A stretch of 64,000 nucleotides of DNA from Chromobotia macracanthus (taxonomy: Eukaryota > Chordata > Actinopteri > Cypriniformes > Botiidae), in contig JAZGTH010000005.1 of the NCBI GenBank assembly GCA_036877525.1, positions 6,094,001 through 6,158,000 of the forward strand, read 5' to 3'. Below the pieces are notes generated by a model, which was not told the origin of the DNA, did not search any database, and saw only the letters and a list, made by a program, of their open reading frames with translations. Of the stretch, positions 35,080 to 46,731 are shown piece by piece (position 1 is the first letter of the stretch; every line of letters starts with the position of its first letter). The position numbers and the translations under genes are program-made.

Positions 35080-36600
35080 AACGTGCATGTAAATGTCCCG
35101 CCCACAGTGCCAGTGCGAGTGAAGTTATTCGGAGCGCTGATGCGGATGCTGGAGCTTTGCCGTTGCAATTCCACTTAGTTTTCTTTATTGTGCGGGTGTT
35201 GTGCGTCTATGTAAAGTAAGTGTATTAGCTCTGATCCTTGCAGCGATTGCGTGTGATTTGTAATGTACTGCCTGTTATATTTACTGTTAAAGCGTCTGGT
35301 ACTTTATTATGGCCATCAATATATGATTATTATGTCTTTAGCTATCTTTATCTATAGTTAGTTACATAGAAGTTATTTATGTATATTTCATTTGTATTTC
35401 AATGTTATTTAGTCCTCTAAGTGTTTTTGAGTTTTTTCCAAGTTCTAAAGGCAACTTGATGTGCATGCGCGCCAAACATGTCCAGACAGAGCACTGCAAT
35501 ATAACCAGATTAAGCTAATCTTTACTAATGTATATAACATGACATGTTTGTTTCTGTTGACAATTAATCCATTTTATTGTGGATCTGGCTGCATATTTAT
35601 CTTGTGTTTATCTGTTTGGAACATTTAATATTATTATCATGCATGTATGTATATATATTTACTCTTTTTCTGTTGTTCTTTACTTTGTATTTTCTGTTGT
35701 TCTAGAAAACCACACACACATACACACACAAACTAAAGACTGAGTTGTTGTGGTGACAAATAAACGGGTTACTCCCATATATCAAAATCTTTGATCAAGT
35801 CTCAACCGGCAATCGGCATATATATGAGACAGTGCTATTATAGCTAATTCATTTTTTCATGGTCCTTCGAGCCGGATGAGACTTGTTGCAAGCTTGCAAC
35901 ACATGCAGAAGAAGAGCCAACTGGGCGCGTCAGAAGGAAGACTACCCTTCCCGCCCGATATGAAGATTACGATCTCACTGGCTTTGCCCTGCCTACGTTG
36001 TATCCAGAACCCATGTCACCACACACTCAGATACCCTCCAACCTATCAGACGATGAAGACCAAGAGGAGGTTGCAACCGCTTTTAGTCTTCCCCAGATTC
36101 CAGGTGATGAGCATCAAAGTTCAGAATAGTGGTCTGACACAGGTCTCGGCAGGTCTGAGCATGCCTCACTCAAGGAACAGAACAGGAAACTCCGCCATGC
36201 CAACTAGAACATGCTTCACACTGTACAGGTGATGCAGAGAGAAAGGGATGCGTGGCAGCAGATGAATCAACAGTATTCGCAAGAGCTCTCACAACTCAAG
36301 CAACAGATGCAGAAGCTTCAGATCGAAGACCAGCGAAGACCACAAGCCTTTTAACAAGAATGCAAACATTCTGCTTAACACTGAGAAAGCACTACTTGAC
36401 TCATACCTCAGCTCCTACTACGAAAGCTGCACCCAAATCTTACTGCCCCTACTGCGACCAAACTAAGCACTCCTTAAATAACTGTTCAAATTTTAAGCAA
36501 CTTACTACAGATCAGAAGCGCAGCTGGGTCATAGGGAACAATCTGTGTTGGCGCTGTGGCAGGACTTTGACTTGCATTTCATTGTGTTGCAAGAACCAAA
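35080..36600 (+). mobile_element. BEL/Pao-like LTR retrotransposon fragment (LTR plus gag part)
   Basis: A likely LTR of about 0.75 kb (from about 35086 to about 35850) is followed by a TGGTCCTTCGAGCCGG leader that is common after such LTRs, then broken gag reading frames (35876-36232 and 36252-36683). The second frame shows a CCHC zinc knuckle (CPYCDQTKHSLNNC) followed by a CWRCGR pair, characteristic of fish BEL/Pao gag. No protease, reverse transcriptase or integrase follows. LTR limits are approximate. Confidence 0.7.
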
Positions 36601-36767
36601 ATAGGAATTGTTTTTTTGAAGAAAAAACAATAAAAATCATGAGGAACACATTAAATAATGTGCTGTTGTATTGTCTGCAATAAAATCCAAGTCAAAGTAA
36701 ATTTAGAAATCACTACTTTCTTTTTTATTTGTTTTCCATACTGTCCCAACTTTTTCTGATTTGGGGT

Positions 36768-36813
<46 letters not shown>

Positions 36814-36830
36814 TATATATATATATTATA

Positions 36831-36869
<39 letters not shown>

Positions 36870-36880
36870 CGCCCTGAAGG
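36600..36880 (+). repeat. Interspersed-repeat tail and (TA)n array
   Basis: A CTGTCCCAACTTTTTCTGATT type end, common in fish DNA transposons, lies at about 36739-36768. It is followed by a TA microsatellite (about 36772-36868) broken once near 36805-36833. Confidence 0.75.
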
Positions 36881-37562
36881 GTGGGATCTTTTGCTATTGA
36901 GGCTAGGTTTATATTGCTAAACTTTGCATCTTATAAAGATATTTCAATGCATCATCAACAGTTTAAGAACACAAATCAAAATCGAGGGTCCCAAACAGAA
37001 TCACACATTTCTTTATTCTTTTACGTGTTTTTCTTTGGAACCTGAATAATGCATTTATTTGTAGCATTATACAAAGTTTCACAGCTGGTTCTTAATCTAA
37101 AGTAACGTACTGTATAATCATGGCCACAATTATCAAAGAGTTAGGAAACATACCATAAATCTGCAAAATTAGTATACTGTGGTAACAGCTGGTTAATATT
37201 CATGAATACACTGCTTGTTTACTGGAGAAATATTAACATTACCTGGTAAACCTAATTTCTGCACATTCTGTGGGTGTAGATATTTGTAAGGAGTCATGTT
37301 AAGACTGTTTAGAAATAAATGACTGTAGCTAGTTTTGCCTGTAGTTAGCTCAGTGGGGAACATCTAGTGTAAAACTGGCATCTTTAATAAAAGTATTATC
37401 CTACTCTTTTTTGTACTAATACATTTCTATAAAACTGCTTTGCTACAATACACACTGTTAAAATTGCCATAGAAATAAAATGCACTGAAATTTAGAAAAC
37501 CCTGTTACTCTTATAGCGATACTGCTTCTAAAGAAGAAAGAATAGTGATTTCATTTTTGAAC
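36880..37562 (-). other. LOX-3 3' module
   Basis: Inverted equivalent of the LOX-2 3' flank. It begins (in plus coordinates) with ACGCCCTGAAGGGTGGGATC, also found at 46066 and 54654. Reverse-strand AATAAA-type signals lie near 37015 and 37055. Confidence 0.6.
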
Positions 37563-40500
37563 TCAGACAGCTAAACTGTTCTCAATACAGTCTGGGGACA
37601 GGTAAGGGTAGGGTAACTCCAGTCGGCTGTTCCTAGCTGTGATGTCTTTTGCTATCTTCTTCAGCTCGTTCTGTAACTTCTTCACAAGCCTGAGGGGGGC
37701 GCCACTGCTGAAGTACCATTCCTTATAGTGGCACAAGGGCACCTAAAGAGAAAGGACAAACTAGATGTGCACTAGATCTGCATACTACAGCGTCATCAAG
37801 CATGACATGACAAATACAAAAGGGCATTAAGCTGTAACTATATGAAAAGAACACATGCATCAACAAGAAACATTCAGATTTACGGTGCACAGTTCATGCA
37901 GTTCACCTTGGAGAGTCTGGAGACTGTGTTAACACTCACATAGTCAATGACATGCTGTGACAGCAGGTTCAAGATACTAAGGACGTGGCAAGAGGAGTTC
38001 ACTTCTGGAAGGAAAGACAGAAGCTCCTCTTCAGACTTTAAGCCTTTGGTCTGAGGAGGGGGGCGTAACATGACTACTGGACTGTTCGGTATCCAAAGGC
38101 TGTAATCCAGCTAAATGTGCAGGTGATTTTAGGATAGGTAAAAAGAAAAAATGTAATATACATGTAATTTACATACATTCAATATTACATAAATTATAGA
38201 ACGTGGACTGACTAGGGTTCCACTGATTACAGGAGGCAGCTTGTTTTAATAAAACACTCAGAATATTCATTAATACTGTACATGCCTGAGAGAAGTTCAC
38301 AGCTGAGTGAAGTGCTGAGCTGCAGAAGATCACCATGGTGACAAACTTGCACATTTCAGCAGTAATTTGAAAAGATTGTGGAAATCCTAGAGAATAATAT
38401 AGAGGCAAAGCAAAGATCTTTTGCATTTTACATTTCTAGGGAAAATAAATGGACTAGGTGTGAACTAATAGGACATTAGAATTCATGCTACACTATGAAC
38501 TGATCAGGTTAAGGCTTTTTTTTCTCTCCACACTGAATGCAAAACCACTGCTGAACGTTACACAATCACAGCCTATTTGATATATATGTGAAGTTATGTG
38601 GAGCAGGATTTTGGACCAATGACATTTCATAGTGGATGGGGCTACCAGGCACATCATGTATATGAACATCAGGCATAGGAACAAAATATATGTTCTACAA
38701 AGATCTGTGATTTATGTTTTTGCTTGGAGATTTGAAACCTGTTTCAGTGAGACCAAGGAATCCTTCCATGAAGATCTCTCTAATCCAGTTCTGCACCTCA
38801 CAGTCCTGCTGAACATCTTTATCGTTACAGTAATACAAAGTAATCCAGTCCTCAACAAACCTGCATGCAAATGTAAATCATCCAAATCATTCACACTTCA
38901 CACGAAACATACTTCAAATCATGATTCAACCACATTGTCGATCTTCTCAATGTACCTGTGTAGAGCGTCCCAAACCCTGAGAGCATCTTGTGCATAATAG
39001 CAGATTTCCAGTGTGTCCAGTCCACGGCACCTCAGGTCATCCGGCACACACATTGAGCTGTAGCGCAGATTTCGGCTTCCTCGAGCAAGCAGCTGCTTTG
39101 CTGCCTCCAGTCCACAAGACATAAACTATAGAAAAGTTAAACCAGAATAAAATTTGTTAAATCCAGCTGACCAATCTAACAAGTATTAATACATTCTCAA
39201 ACTACCAACTTACTTCACAGATATTAAAGGTGCTGTAAGCAATTTCTGAGAAATGCTGTTGAAAATTGAAATCAACAGTCCAACAAATAATTTTGTAATA
39301 GATGTTTGTTTTGTGTGTGTTGGAAAATGTGTCTGCACATAGACAAAATCATACAGACAAAACCATAACTCTCTCACAGCCAGATAGCAATAGAAGGCAT
39401 GTGTGCCAGCTGTTAGTTGTGTTGCCTGTGTCGTATAACGTGTTGTTATTTTGAGGGTGGGGCAATTAAGGAAGGGGTGTGTTTGTTTGGCTGTTGATTT
39501 TAAATATCAAGTGTTTCTCAAGAAATCACTTAATGCACCTTTAAGGGAACAAACCTTGTCAACAACACCATTTGGGCCCACAAGACTGGTTCTAGCCTTA
39601 ATGTTGATCTGAAGAACATTTTGGATATGTGGCATCAGGAGCTAAAAACAGAGGCACATTAGTAACTATTAATTCAAAGCATCCAGTGTAAGGACAAATT
39701 ATAATCTCTTACATTTGTCAGACACTTTTACCCAAAGCGACTTACAGAGCATTAAATGTACATTTCAGAACTATGTACGCCACTAACACAGTGTGCCACC
39801 AACTGAGCTACAGGAAAATCACACATAAACCTACAAACACATTTTCCATATACAAACACATAAACAATACTAAGAGCTCAAGTTATTTGTTTATACTTTG
39901 CAGCATGACTTTAGGTTTGTCTATTTGTACCTGGTATAGCGGATGGATTTCCGGCAGCTGTCTGAGTGTGGCAACACAGAACACCTCTACTACAAGATGA
40001 GTGTGCAGGAGGTGGGAAAGCAGCAAATGGATGAAAACATCTGCATTACGCACCCACATCTTTGCTAGCAACCAATCAGGTGCGGGATCAGAAGGCAGGA
40101 AAACAGGGTTCTGTGGACCTGAAGCCTGTTGAAGCTAAAATAATAAAGTTTGGAAATAATGAAATAAAAACAATAAACTTTTTATATACTAAACTAAACT
40201 TAAAGGTAATAAAATAGATATGATTTCGATTTTAACATTTTTCAACTTTACAGAAGTATGTTGATATTTTGATATCCAAAGGAAACAAGAATCCATACTT
40301 GTATGGCAATTGGCTTTAGTTCTCCATGCTGATTGTAATGCAGAAGACAAAGGGGAGCAGTAAAGTAGGTCTTTTTGCCATTAACTGTATTAGCAGGCAA
40401 CTGGTCCAGGATGTCATAATCCAGAAGATAAATATGTCCTTTCTGTGGTATAAACACAAAGTCACACAAAATTACAGTTAGGTTACAGTCTGACAAAATT

Positions 40501-42578
40501 CAAATGCCTCGCAAATCAAACACGTACACAAACACACCTCCATCTCGTGCTTCAGGGAAGACCCCAGTGGCAGAAAAGATTTGACCATGTCTGGCGTGAC
40601 AGCCAGGTTAGGTGGTAACTTGTGGATTTGTTTAATACACAGAGGATTGCTGCCATTGAGACACTGATATCCAAAGAAAGCGTCCTCTTTCCAATGAGCC
40701 TGAACATATTATAAGGGAAATGCAGGACAAGAAAATTATAAAACCAAAAAGAAAAAACATGAACAATGTTGAAAGAAGAAATGATTAAAAAGAGGTGATA
40801 TTTTCAAATTATGCATTAGATATTGTGGCTGTTTATGTTTATTCCCATATATAAAAGAAAAATCATAGATGAGATCTCCTTAATATTTCAATTATTTCTT
40901 CTAGACAGCAATGAGATTAAACAGAGAGCAAATGGAAACTTTTGCTTAAGTCTCCCATGTCTCTGATATTTCACCTGAGAAAAAGACCCATAAATCTCAC
41001 AGAAGTCCCTACGAGAGTTTTAGAAGAGATCTCAGGAATATCTCAAACTGAACTCAGATTTGCTCAGTTTTTTTATTTCTGCTAAGCAATTTTAGGAGAA
41101 AGATCCGAGACAAAGTTGTTACTGAAACACAACTGAGAACTCCATCAAATCTCCTAAGCAATGAAGGAGCAATAAAACCTCTGAGCAATAAAAGTTTCCT
41201 CTGGGTTTAAATGCATTTGTTGTACATACTGGCAATAGTGTTCTCTATTCCATTGAAAAGAAAGAACGAATGAAGTTCCCTCAGTCAGTCCCTTGAGATA
41301 GTGCATATCGGTGCTTGGCCTGACAATACAAGCAGAGGGACGATATTACATTGTCAAATTCAATCAATATGAGATCTTCTAAAATATAAATGAATAAATA
41401 AGAACAAATCCTGTATCTTTAGGAATGGAAAACCATACTGTTGACGGGTGCTATTCAGGTTAGGGTGTAGATTTGTCATAGTGGATTTGTCCAGACCACG
41501 AAGGGTACCTTCAATAAATGTGCACCACCTATAAACAAATTTTTATTATTAGCCGCAAAAATTTTAATAAACCATTAAAAAATGGCAATGAATGAATGAG
41601 TGGTGGACAAACCCCAATAAATGGTGTACTTGATGTTCTGCTGTTTACTCTGAAGGGTTTTTTTCCCTGTGAGCTTTTAGGATTTCCAGTGTCTCCTGCT
41701 GTTTCAGACACACTGAGGATGTTGTAGAAAAGATTGATTTCAAATAAATGTCATTAATAGCGTATTTCCAAACTAGTAAATAAGGCTGCTCTCTCTCTAT
41801 AAACTACTATGTGACGAAACAATTTGGGAGGTTAACGTTCAGGGTTTTTTCCAATGAGAACAAAAACCACTCACCTTTCTCATTTCGAAGCTCAACATAA
41901 CCATCTGCACTCTGAATCCATTTATGGCAGGGAAAAACTTCCATATTGGGATCTTTAGAACTCCGTCCCACCTGAACATCCTGACAGTGCCAGTTCAGGT
42001 CTGGAAAGTCAGGCTAAGCCTCAAGACGTAGTTTCACCAGAACCACTTTGCCAACATCCTTTATAGGCTTGATAACAAAGGTATAGGACTGTTTCAAAGA
42101 CAAAACACCACAATTACCACCGTTCATCTTAGAATAATGCGCTGTAATGGCATTCTGTTCTTGTAAATGCATTTGTGAATAAGTCTGCCTTAGGCTATAT
42201 TTACATAACTTTACATGCATCTAGTAAATTCTATTACAGTGTGTCTTACAGACTTTGTGTGTTCCCTGGGAATCAAAACCATGACCTTGTCATAGCACCC
42301 TGCTCTAGCCCCAGTTGAGCTACAGGCTAATTTATACCTTAACATTTTTACTTTCCTTTAACTCTGTCTTCAGCTGTATTCAAAGGCATGTTTAGAATTT
42401 ACTAAAAATGTGAATGTCTTACTGAGCCTGGCAGGAGACGGTATTGATTTGGATTCACTTTGATTGGGGGGCTCTCACAAAGAGTACCAATCAGAGAGAT
42501 AGAAATGCTGCCATATGTTCCTGAAAGAGGTGATGCAGAGGTTCGAACAGTCACATGAAACTCATCCATCTGGCTCAT
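37563..42578 (-). pseudogene. LOX-3: full-length lipoxygenase copy with several inactivating lesions
   Basis: All 14 exons are recognisable (exon 1 42423-42578, exon 2 41875-42088, exon 3 about 41630-41712, exon 14 37563-37742). Lesions compared with LOX-2, -4 and -6: CAG to TAG in exon 2 (42014-42016, codon 77); a seventh T/A in the homopolymer of exon 3 (41658-41664, +1 shift); a weakened last base before the exon 3 donor; a 26-base deletion in exon 5 (at about 41279); and loss of the AG acceptor before exon 6 (40711-40712). Exons 7 to 14 remain open. At informative sites it has Ala409 (codon 39594-39596), His in place of the Arg between the exon 8 iron ligands, and a terminal Val. The several independent lesions make a pseudogene much more likely than sequencing error. 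Confidence 0.9.
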
Positions 42579-44558
42579 AATGGAGTCCCTAAACATTAAG
42601 AAGAGAGGCCTATGAATCATAATGTGAGTTTAAACCAAAAATGAAGAAAAAAGACATCAAATTTGACATGGAAACAGCCAAGAATGCTTCTGGAATTAAC
42701 TGAATGAAATGAATAAATGATTATTAAGAGTTTTGTGTGACTTCAGGGCTCCCGATCATTTTCTTTCTTTCACAAAACAGCTGTGGGGACAGCTGAATAT
42801 GACACAATTGAAAAATTATTTTTCTGCGTGTGAAAACAATATTCAAACGAATGTTTAATTCAGGTGTTTTCTGTTGCCAGCTTAAGAAAATTATGCTCTG
42901 AGGTATTCACATTATGCTGATTTCCAAAATTTAAGTGTGTTTGCTGTAAAGATCAAGCAATTCAAGCTGTGATTCATGCTGAATGCCATATTCTATGCAA
43001 TTCTTTAATTTGAAAAACAAAGTTGGAAAAAATGTTATTTAAAACTTTTTCATTTGTTTCACTTGTTTTTCATCAGTTCGGGAGGAGCACAGTCATGTAA
43101 TCCAACCAGTCATTAAGCAGGGAGGTGTAAATACAGCTATCCCTCCAGTCTGTCCTGTGACAGTTTTTACAGCATCCCTCTGTAACCCCTGTGAGTCATT
43201 CCCCTCGTCCCCTCCTCCCCTGAACAGCACATTGCATATGCTTTATAAACATAACCGATTATGTTAGTGCAAACTCAACAAAAATTACATGCAAAGACTG
43301 ACTAGGCAAAAAACACAATCATCAATCAACAATCATCATGTCAAAATGATTTAGATTTATGACCCTTGATTTATGAGTTATTATTATTTGACCTGTTAAT
43401 CATAATTGTGAACATCCTTGTCAATCACGTTTGTCATCCCCTGAAAAGTAATTCAAATCAATTTAAATGTACATTTTTAAATTTAAAGTGTTTTAAGGTG
43501 TTCCAGGGATTCGGGGCTCAAGATCATTTTCATTTTGTCACAAAAATGCTGTAGGGACAATCTGAATCTCAAACAAAAGACATTTTATTTTATATATGTG
43601 AAAAGAATATTCAAATGAATGCTTAGAAACATTCTCATTTGTAAGACGCTTTGGATAAACGTTCTCTGCTCCAAAGTCCAAAATCTGTCGACAAACGTGA
43701 TTGACAAGGGGTAGACTATAAATCAGGAGTCAAACATAGGTGTCACATCAAGAATGATTTATAGGTTTAATAAGTCATAGGTCACAAATCAACTGTCATG
43801 GCTATTATTTGCAAATTTTAACATATAGAGCTGACAAAAACAGTATTCCATATTGAATTGTAAATACTAGACTATATACATCATTTGACAAAATAAACAA
43901 CGATAATTTAAGAAGAATTTGTTTCCAAATTAAATTCTATGTATTAAATGCCATAAAAATAAGATCAAATTAAATTAAAATAGATATATTTAAAACAAGA
44001 TCATATTCAATTACAAAGCAATAAAGAACTCATTATTTTTCAATTTTGTACTTTAAACCAGCATACTTCAATACGAGCCCTGTGACCCCAATGTTCGCCA
44101 AATATTCAAGGTATGGTTCAAAACGATAATGTACAAAATTAAAACAAACTTAAAGAAACTGTTAAGAAGCTTTATTTCAGCTAAATGTTTCACTGCCCCT
44201 TCCACATGATAATGTATTGGATAAAATTTAAATATAGTGTTTATGCAATTTATTGACATCAATAATGATTGAACTGTACATCAGTAATTAACGTTAATGA
44301 AATGGCAAAGTAAGGATAAGAAAACTTGTCACTATATTTATATATGCATACTATTAAAGGCAGGGGCTTAAAAATGAATTAGAAATTAAAAATAAATTAC
44401 ATAAATTATGTGACAGGGTTCCTACAATATATTAATGAAGGGTTGAGGAACCCTGTTTTGACATGATCTGAGAACAATCATCCCCATTCATCCACGCAAC
44501 ACCAGCACTTCTGTAAAACCTAAAGATATGAAATTGAAGCACAATTGCATTGACTTAC

Positions 44559-44660
44559 CTTTGCTGGATTTCCTGAAGAAGTGAGTCAAGCGCACAGTTC
44601 GGTCTTATTATATCTTCACATGCGCTCCGCCCAGCTGCTCTCTGACCTTTACTGGTGTGT
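44559..44660 (-). promoter_or_regulatory. LOX-3 promoter and noncoding exon
   Basis: Inverted copy of the LOX-2 promoter block: TATA element at 44604-44612 (read on the minus strand), first-exon donor just below 44559, GC box and AAAGGTCA half site retained around 44625-44650. Confidence 0.55.
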
Positions 44661-45078
44661 AAATGTCATTTGTTTGTAAGCATGATTGTAACCAGGATTA
44701 AAATTAATATAACAGGCCTCAACAAATAAATAATTGATCTGGCGATGTTTGTCTTTTTGAATCCACTCCTCGTAAGGTTTGCGCTGAACACGAAGTGGTT
44801 AGAAATTTAACTAATTTTTTCTCATACTCTCCCTCAGATAAAATATCATTTATAGCACATATTTCCAGTGTTTGTAGAGTTTTGGCACATTACATGTAGT
44901 TTATTATGTTAATGTTCAGATTTACGGAATGATGTTTTTCCATTTTTCATAATCTGCTTGTAAACATTTGTATCTGAGTGGATACGTCATCATAAAAATG
45001 AAAATAGTAATAAATTCATTTTCTGATGTCACTTTACGGTACTGGCATTCTTAAAGTTGAAGGCAGACAGAGCAAAAA

Positions 45079-45145
45079 CACCCGTCGGGGAATCCAACCC
45101 CGGTTTACTATCTCCCGGGGATACTTACCACTATACTAACGAGGA
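45079..45145 (-). pseudogene. Damaged tRNA-Asp copy (LOX-3 unit)
   Basis: The 5' half (TCCTCGTTAGTATAGTGG, acceptor strand and A box) equals the intact tRNA-Asp. The anticodon arm has been replaced by CCCCGGGAGATAGTAA, so no GTC anticodon loop can form. The B box reads GGTTGGATTCC, and the acceptor 3' strand is cut short. Identical changes occur in the LOX-4 and LOX-6 units. Confidence 0.9.
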
Positions 45146-45149
45146 GCGG

Positions 45150-46030
45150 CTTAGCGGTAATATGGTTCACAGGCAGTTATGAGAGAACCTGTTTTAACTT
45201 GATCAAAACCAAATTTCTGAATTTCAAACTCAGTCAAAACTTGCATGATCATCCGAGAGTACTAGATTATCAAGACTGTATTGCGCAATCTTTGAAAGGC
45301 TTTGCAAGATTTTTCTTTGTTGCATTTCAATATCTTGGGTTGTGCTGAAGTTTTGTGAATAAAAACATCGAAATGTTCCGCTAGCAACCAGTAACAAAAA
45401 ACACTTGAGATAGAAGTTGAAATAGAAGAGTGTATTTATTTTACTATATTTGATGTATTTGTGCATTTTAAAATAATTTATTCAAACTTATGAATTTTGA
45501 ACTCATTCAAAACATCTGCATTGTGTTCCTCCAGGAGGCGGTGTTTTGCACAATTGTTTGTTGATTGTGAGCTTTTTCTTAATTGTTGCATTTTAATAGC
45601 TTTAGTTGTACTAGTTTTGGGAATAAAACCAACACCGAAATATTTTTTTGGAACAAGAAACAAGACACAACCGTCCGATTTGAGATGTATTTTATATACA
45701 TTTCAAGAGTAAAGTATTTGGAGGGAAACATTTCCCATTTGTTTAGTACTTTGTAGAGGGTCCCTATCCTGCATCATTACGTTACAAGATGTATCAGTTC
45801 ACAGCAGATTAAAAACTGAGAAAGTCATTGTGTGTTCTCTAATACATTTCTCTAATACATTTCAAAAATATTTGGTCATAGTATATTTATTGTCATGATG
45901 CTAAATCATGAATGATCTATTGAAAATGTCCGGGGCTGAATCTCTGACTATTGTCAAAATTCGAACCAACTTTATATCGTTTTAGGCTCCCCTCTGCGAC
46001 TACTACAGGACTTTACCCATGCGAATTACA
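45150..46030 (-). repeat. LOX inter-unit spacer, inverted copy
   Basis: Inverted counterpart of 23190-24080, ending at the conserved CCCATGCGAATTACAC where a CA/TA microsatellite (46027-46060) replaces the 1-kb module of the plus-strand units. No gene. Confidence 0.65.
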
Positions 46031-46059
46031 CACACACACACACATACATATATATATAA

Positions 46060-46731
46060 ATAACGCCCTGAAGGGTGGGATCTTTTGCTATTGAAGCTAG
46101 GTTTATATTGCTAAACTTTGCATCTTATAAAGATATTTCAATGCATCATCAACAGTTTAAGAACAGAAATCAAAATCGAGGGTTCAAAATCCCAAACAAA
46201 ATCACACATTTCTTTATTCTTTTACGTGTTTTTCTTTGGAACCTGAATAATGCATTTATTTGTAGCATTATACAAAGTTTCACAGCTGGTTCTTAATCTA
46301 AAGTAACGTACTGTATAATCATGGCCACAATTATCAAAGAGTTAGGAAGCCTTAAAGCTGCAAAATTAGTATACTGTAGTAACAGCTGGTTAATATTCAT
46401 GAATACACTGCTTGTTTACTGGAGATATATTGACATTACCTGGGAAACCTAATTTCTGCACATTCTGTGGGTGTAGATATTTTTAAGGAGTCATGTTGAG
46501 ACTGTTTAGAAATAAATGACTGTAGGTAGTTTTGCCTGTAGTTAGCTCAGTGGGGAACATCTAGTGAAAAACTGGCATCTTTAATAAAAGTATTATCCTT
46601 CTCTTTATTTTTACTAATACATTTCTGCACTGAAAATGCAAATGAAATTTAGAATGAAATTTAGAAAACCCTGTTACTCTTATAGTGATACTGCTTCTAA
46701 AGAAGAAAGAATAGTGCTTTCATTTTTGAAC
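46060..46731 (-). other. LOX-4 3' module
   Basis: Inverted 3' flank like 36880-37562. It lacks a short piece around 46628 (the CTATAAAACTGCTTTGCTAC segment present in the other copies). Likely poly(A) signals are shared with LOX-2. Confidence 0.55.
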
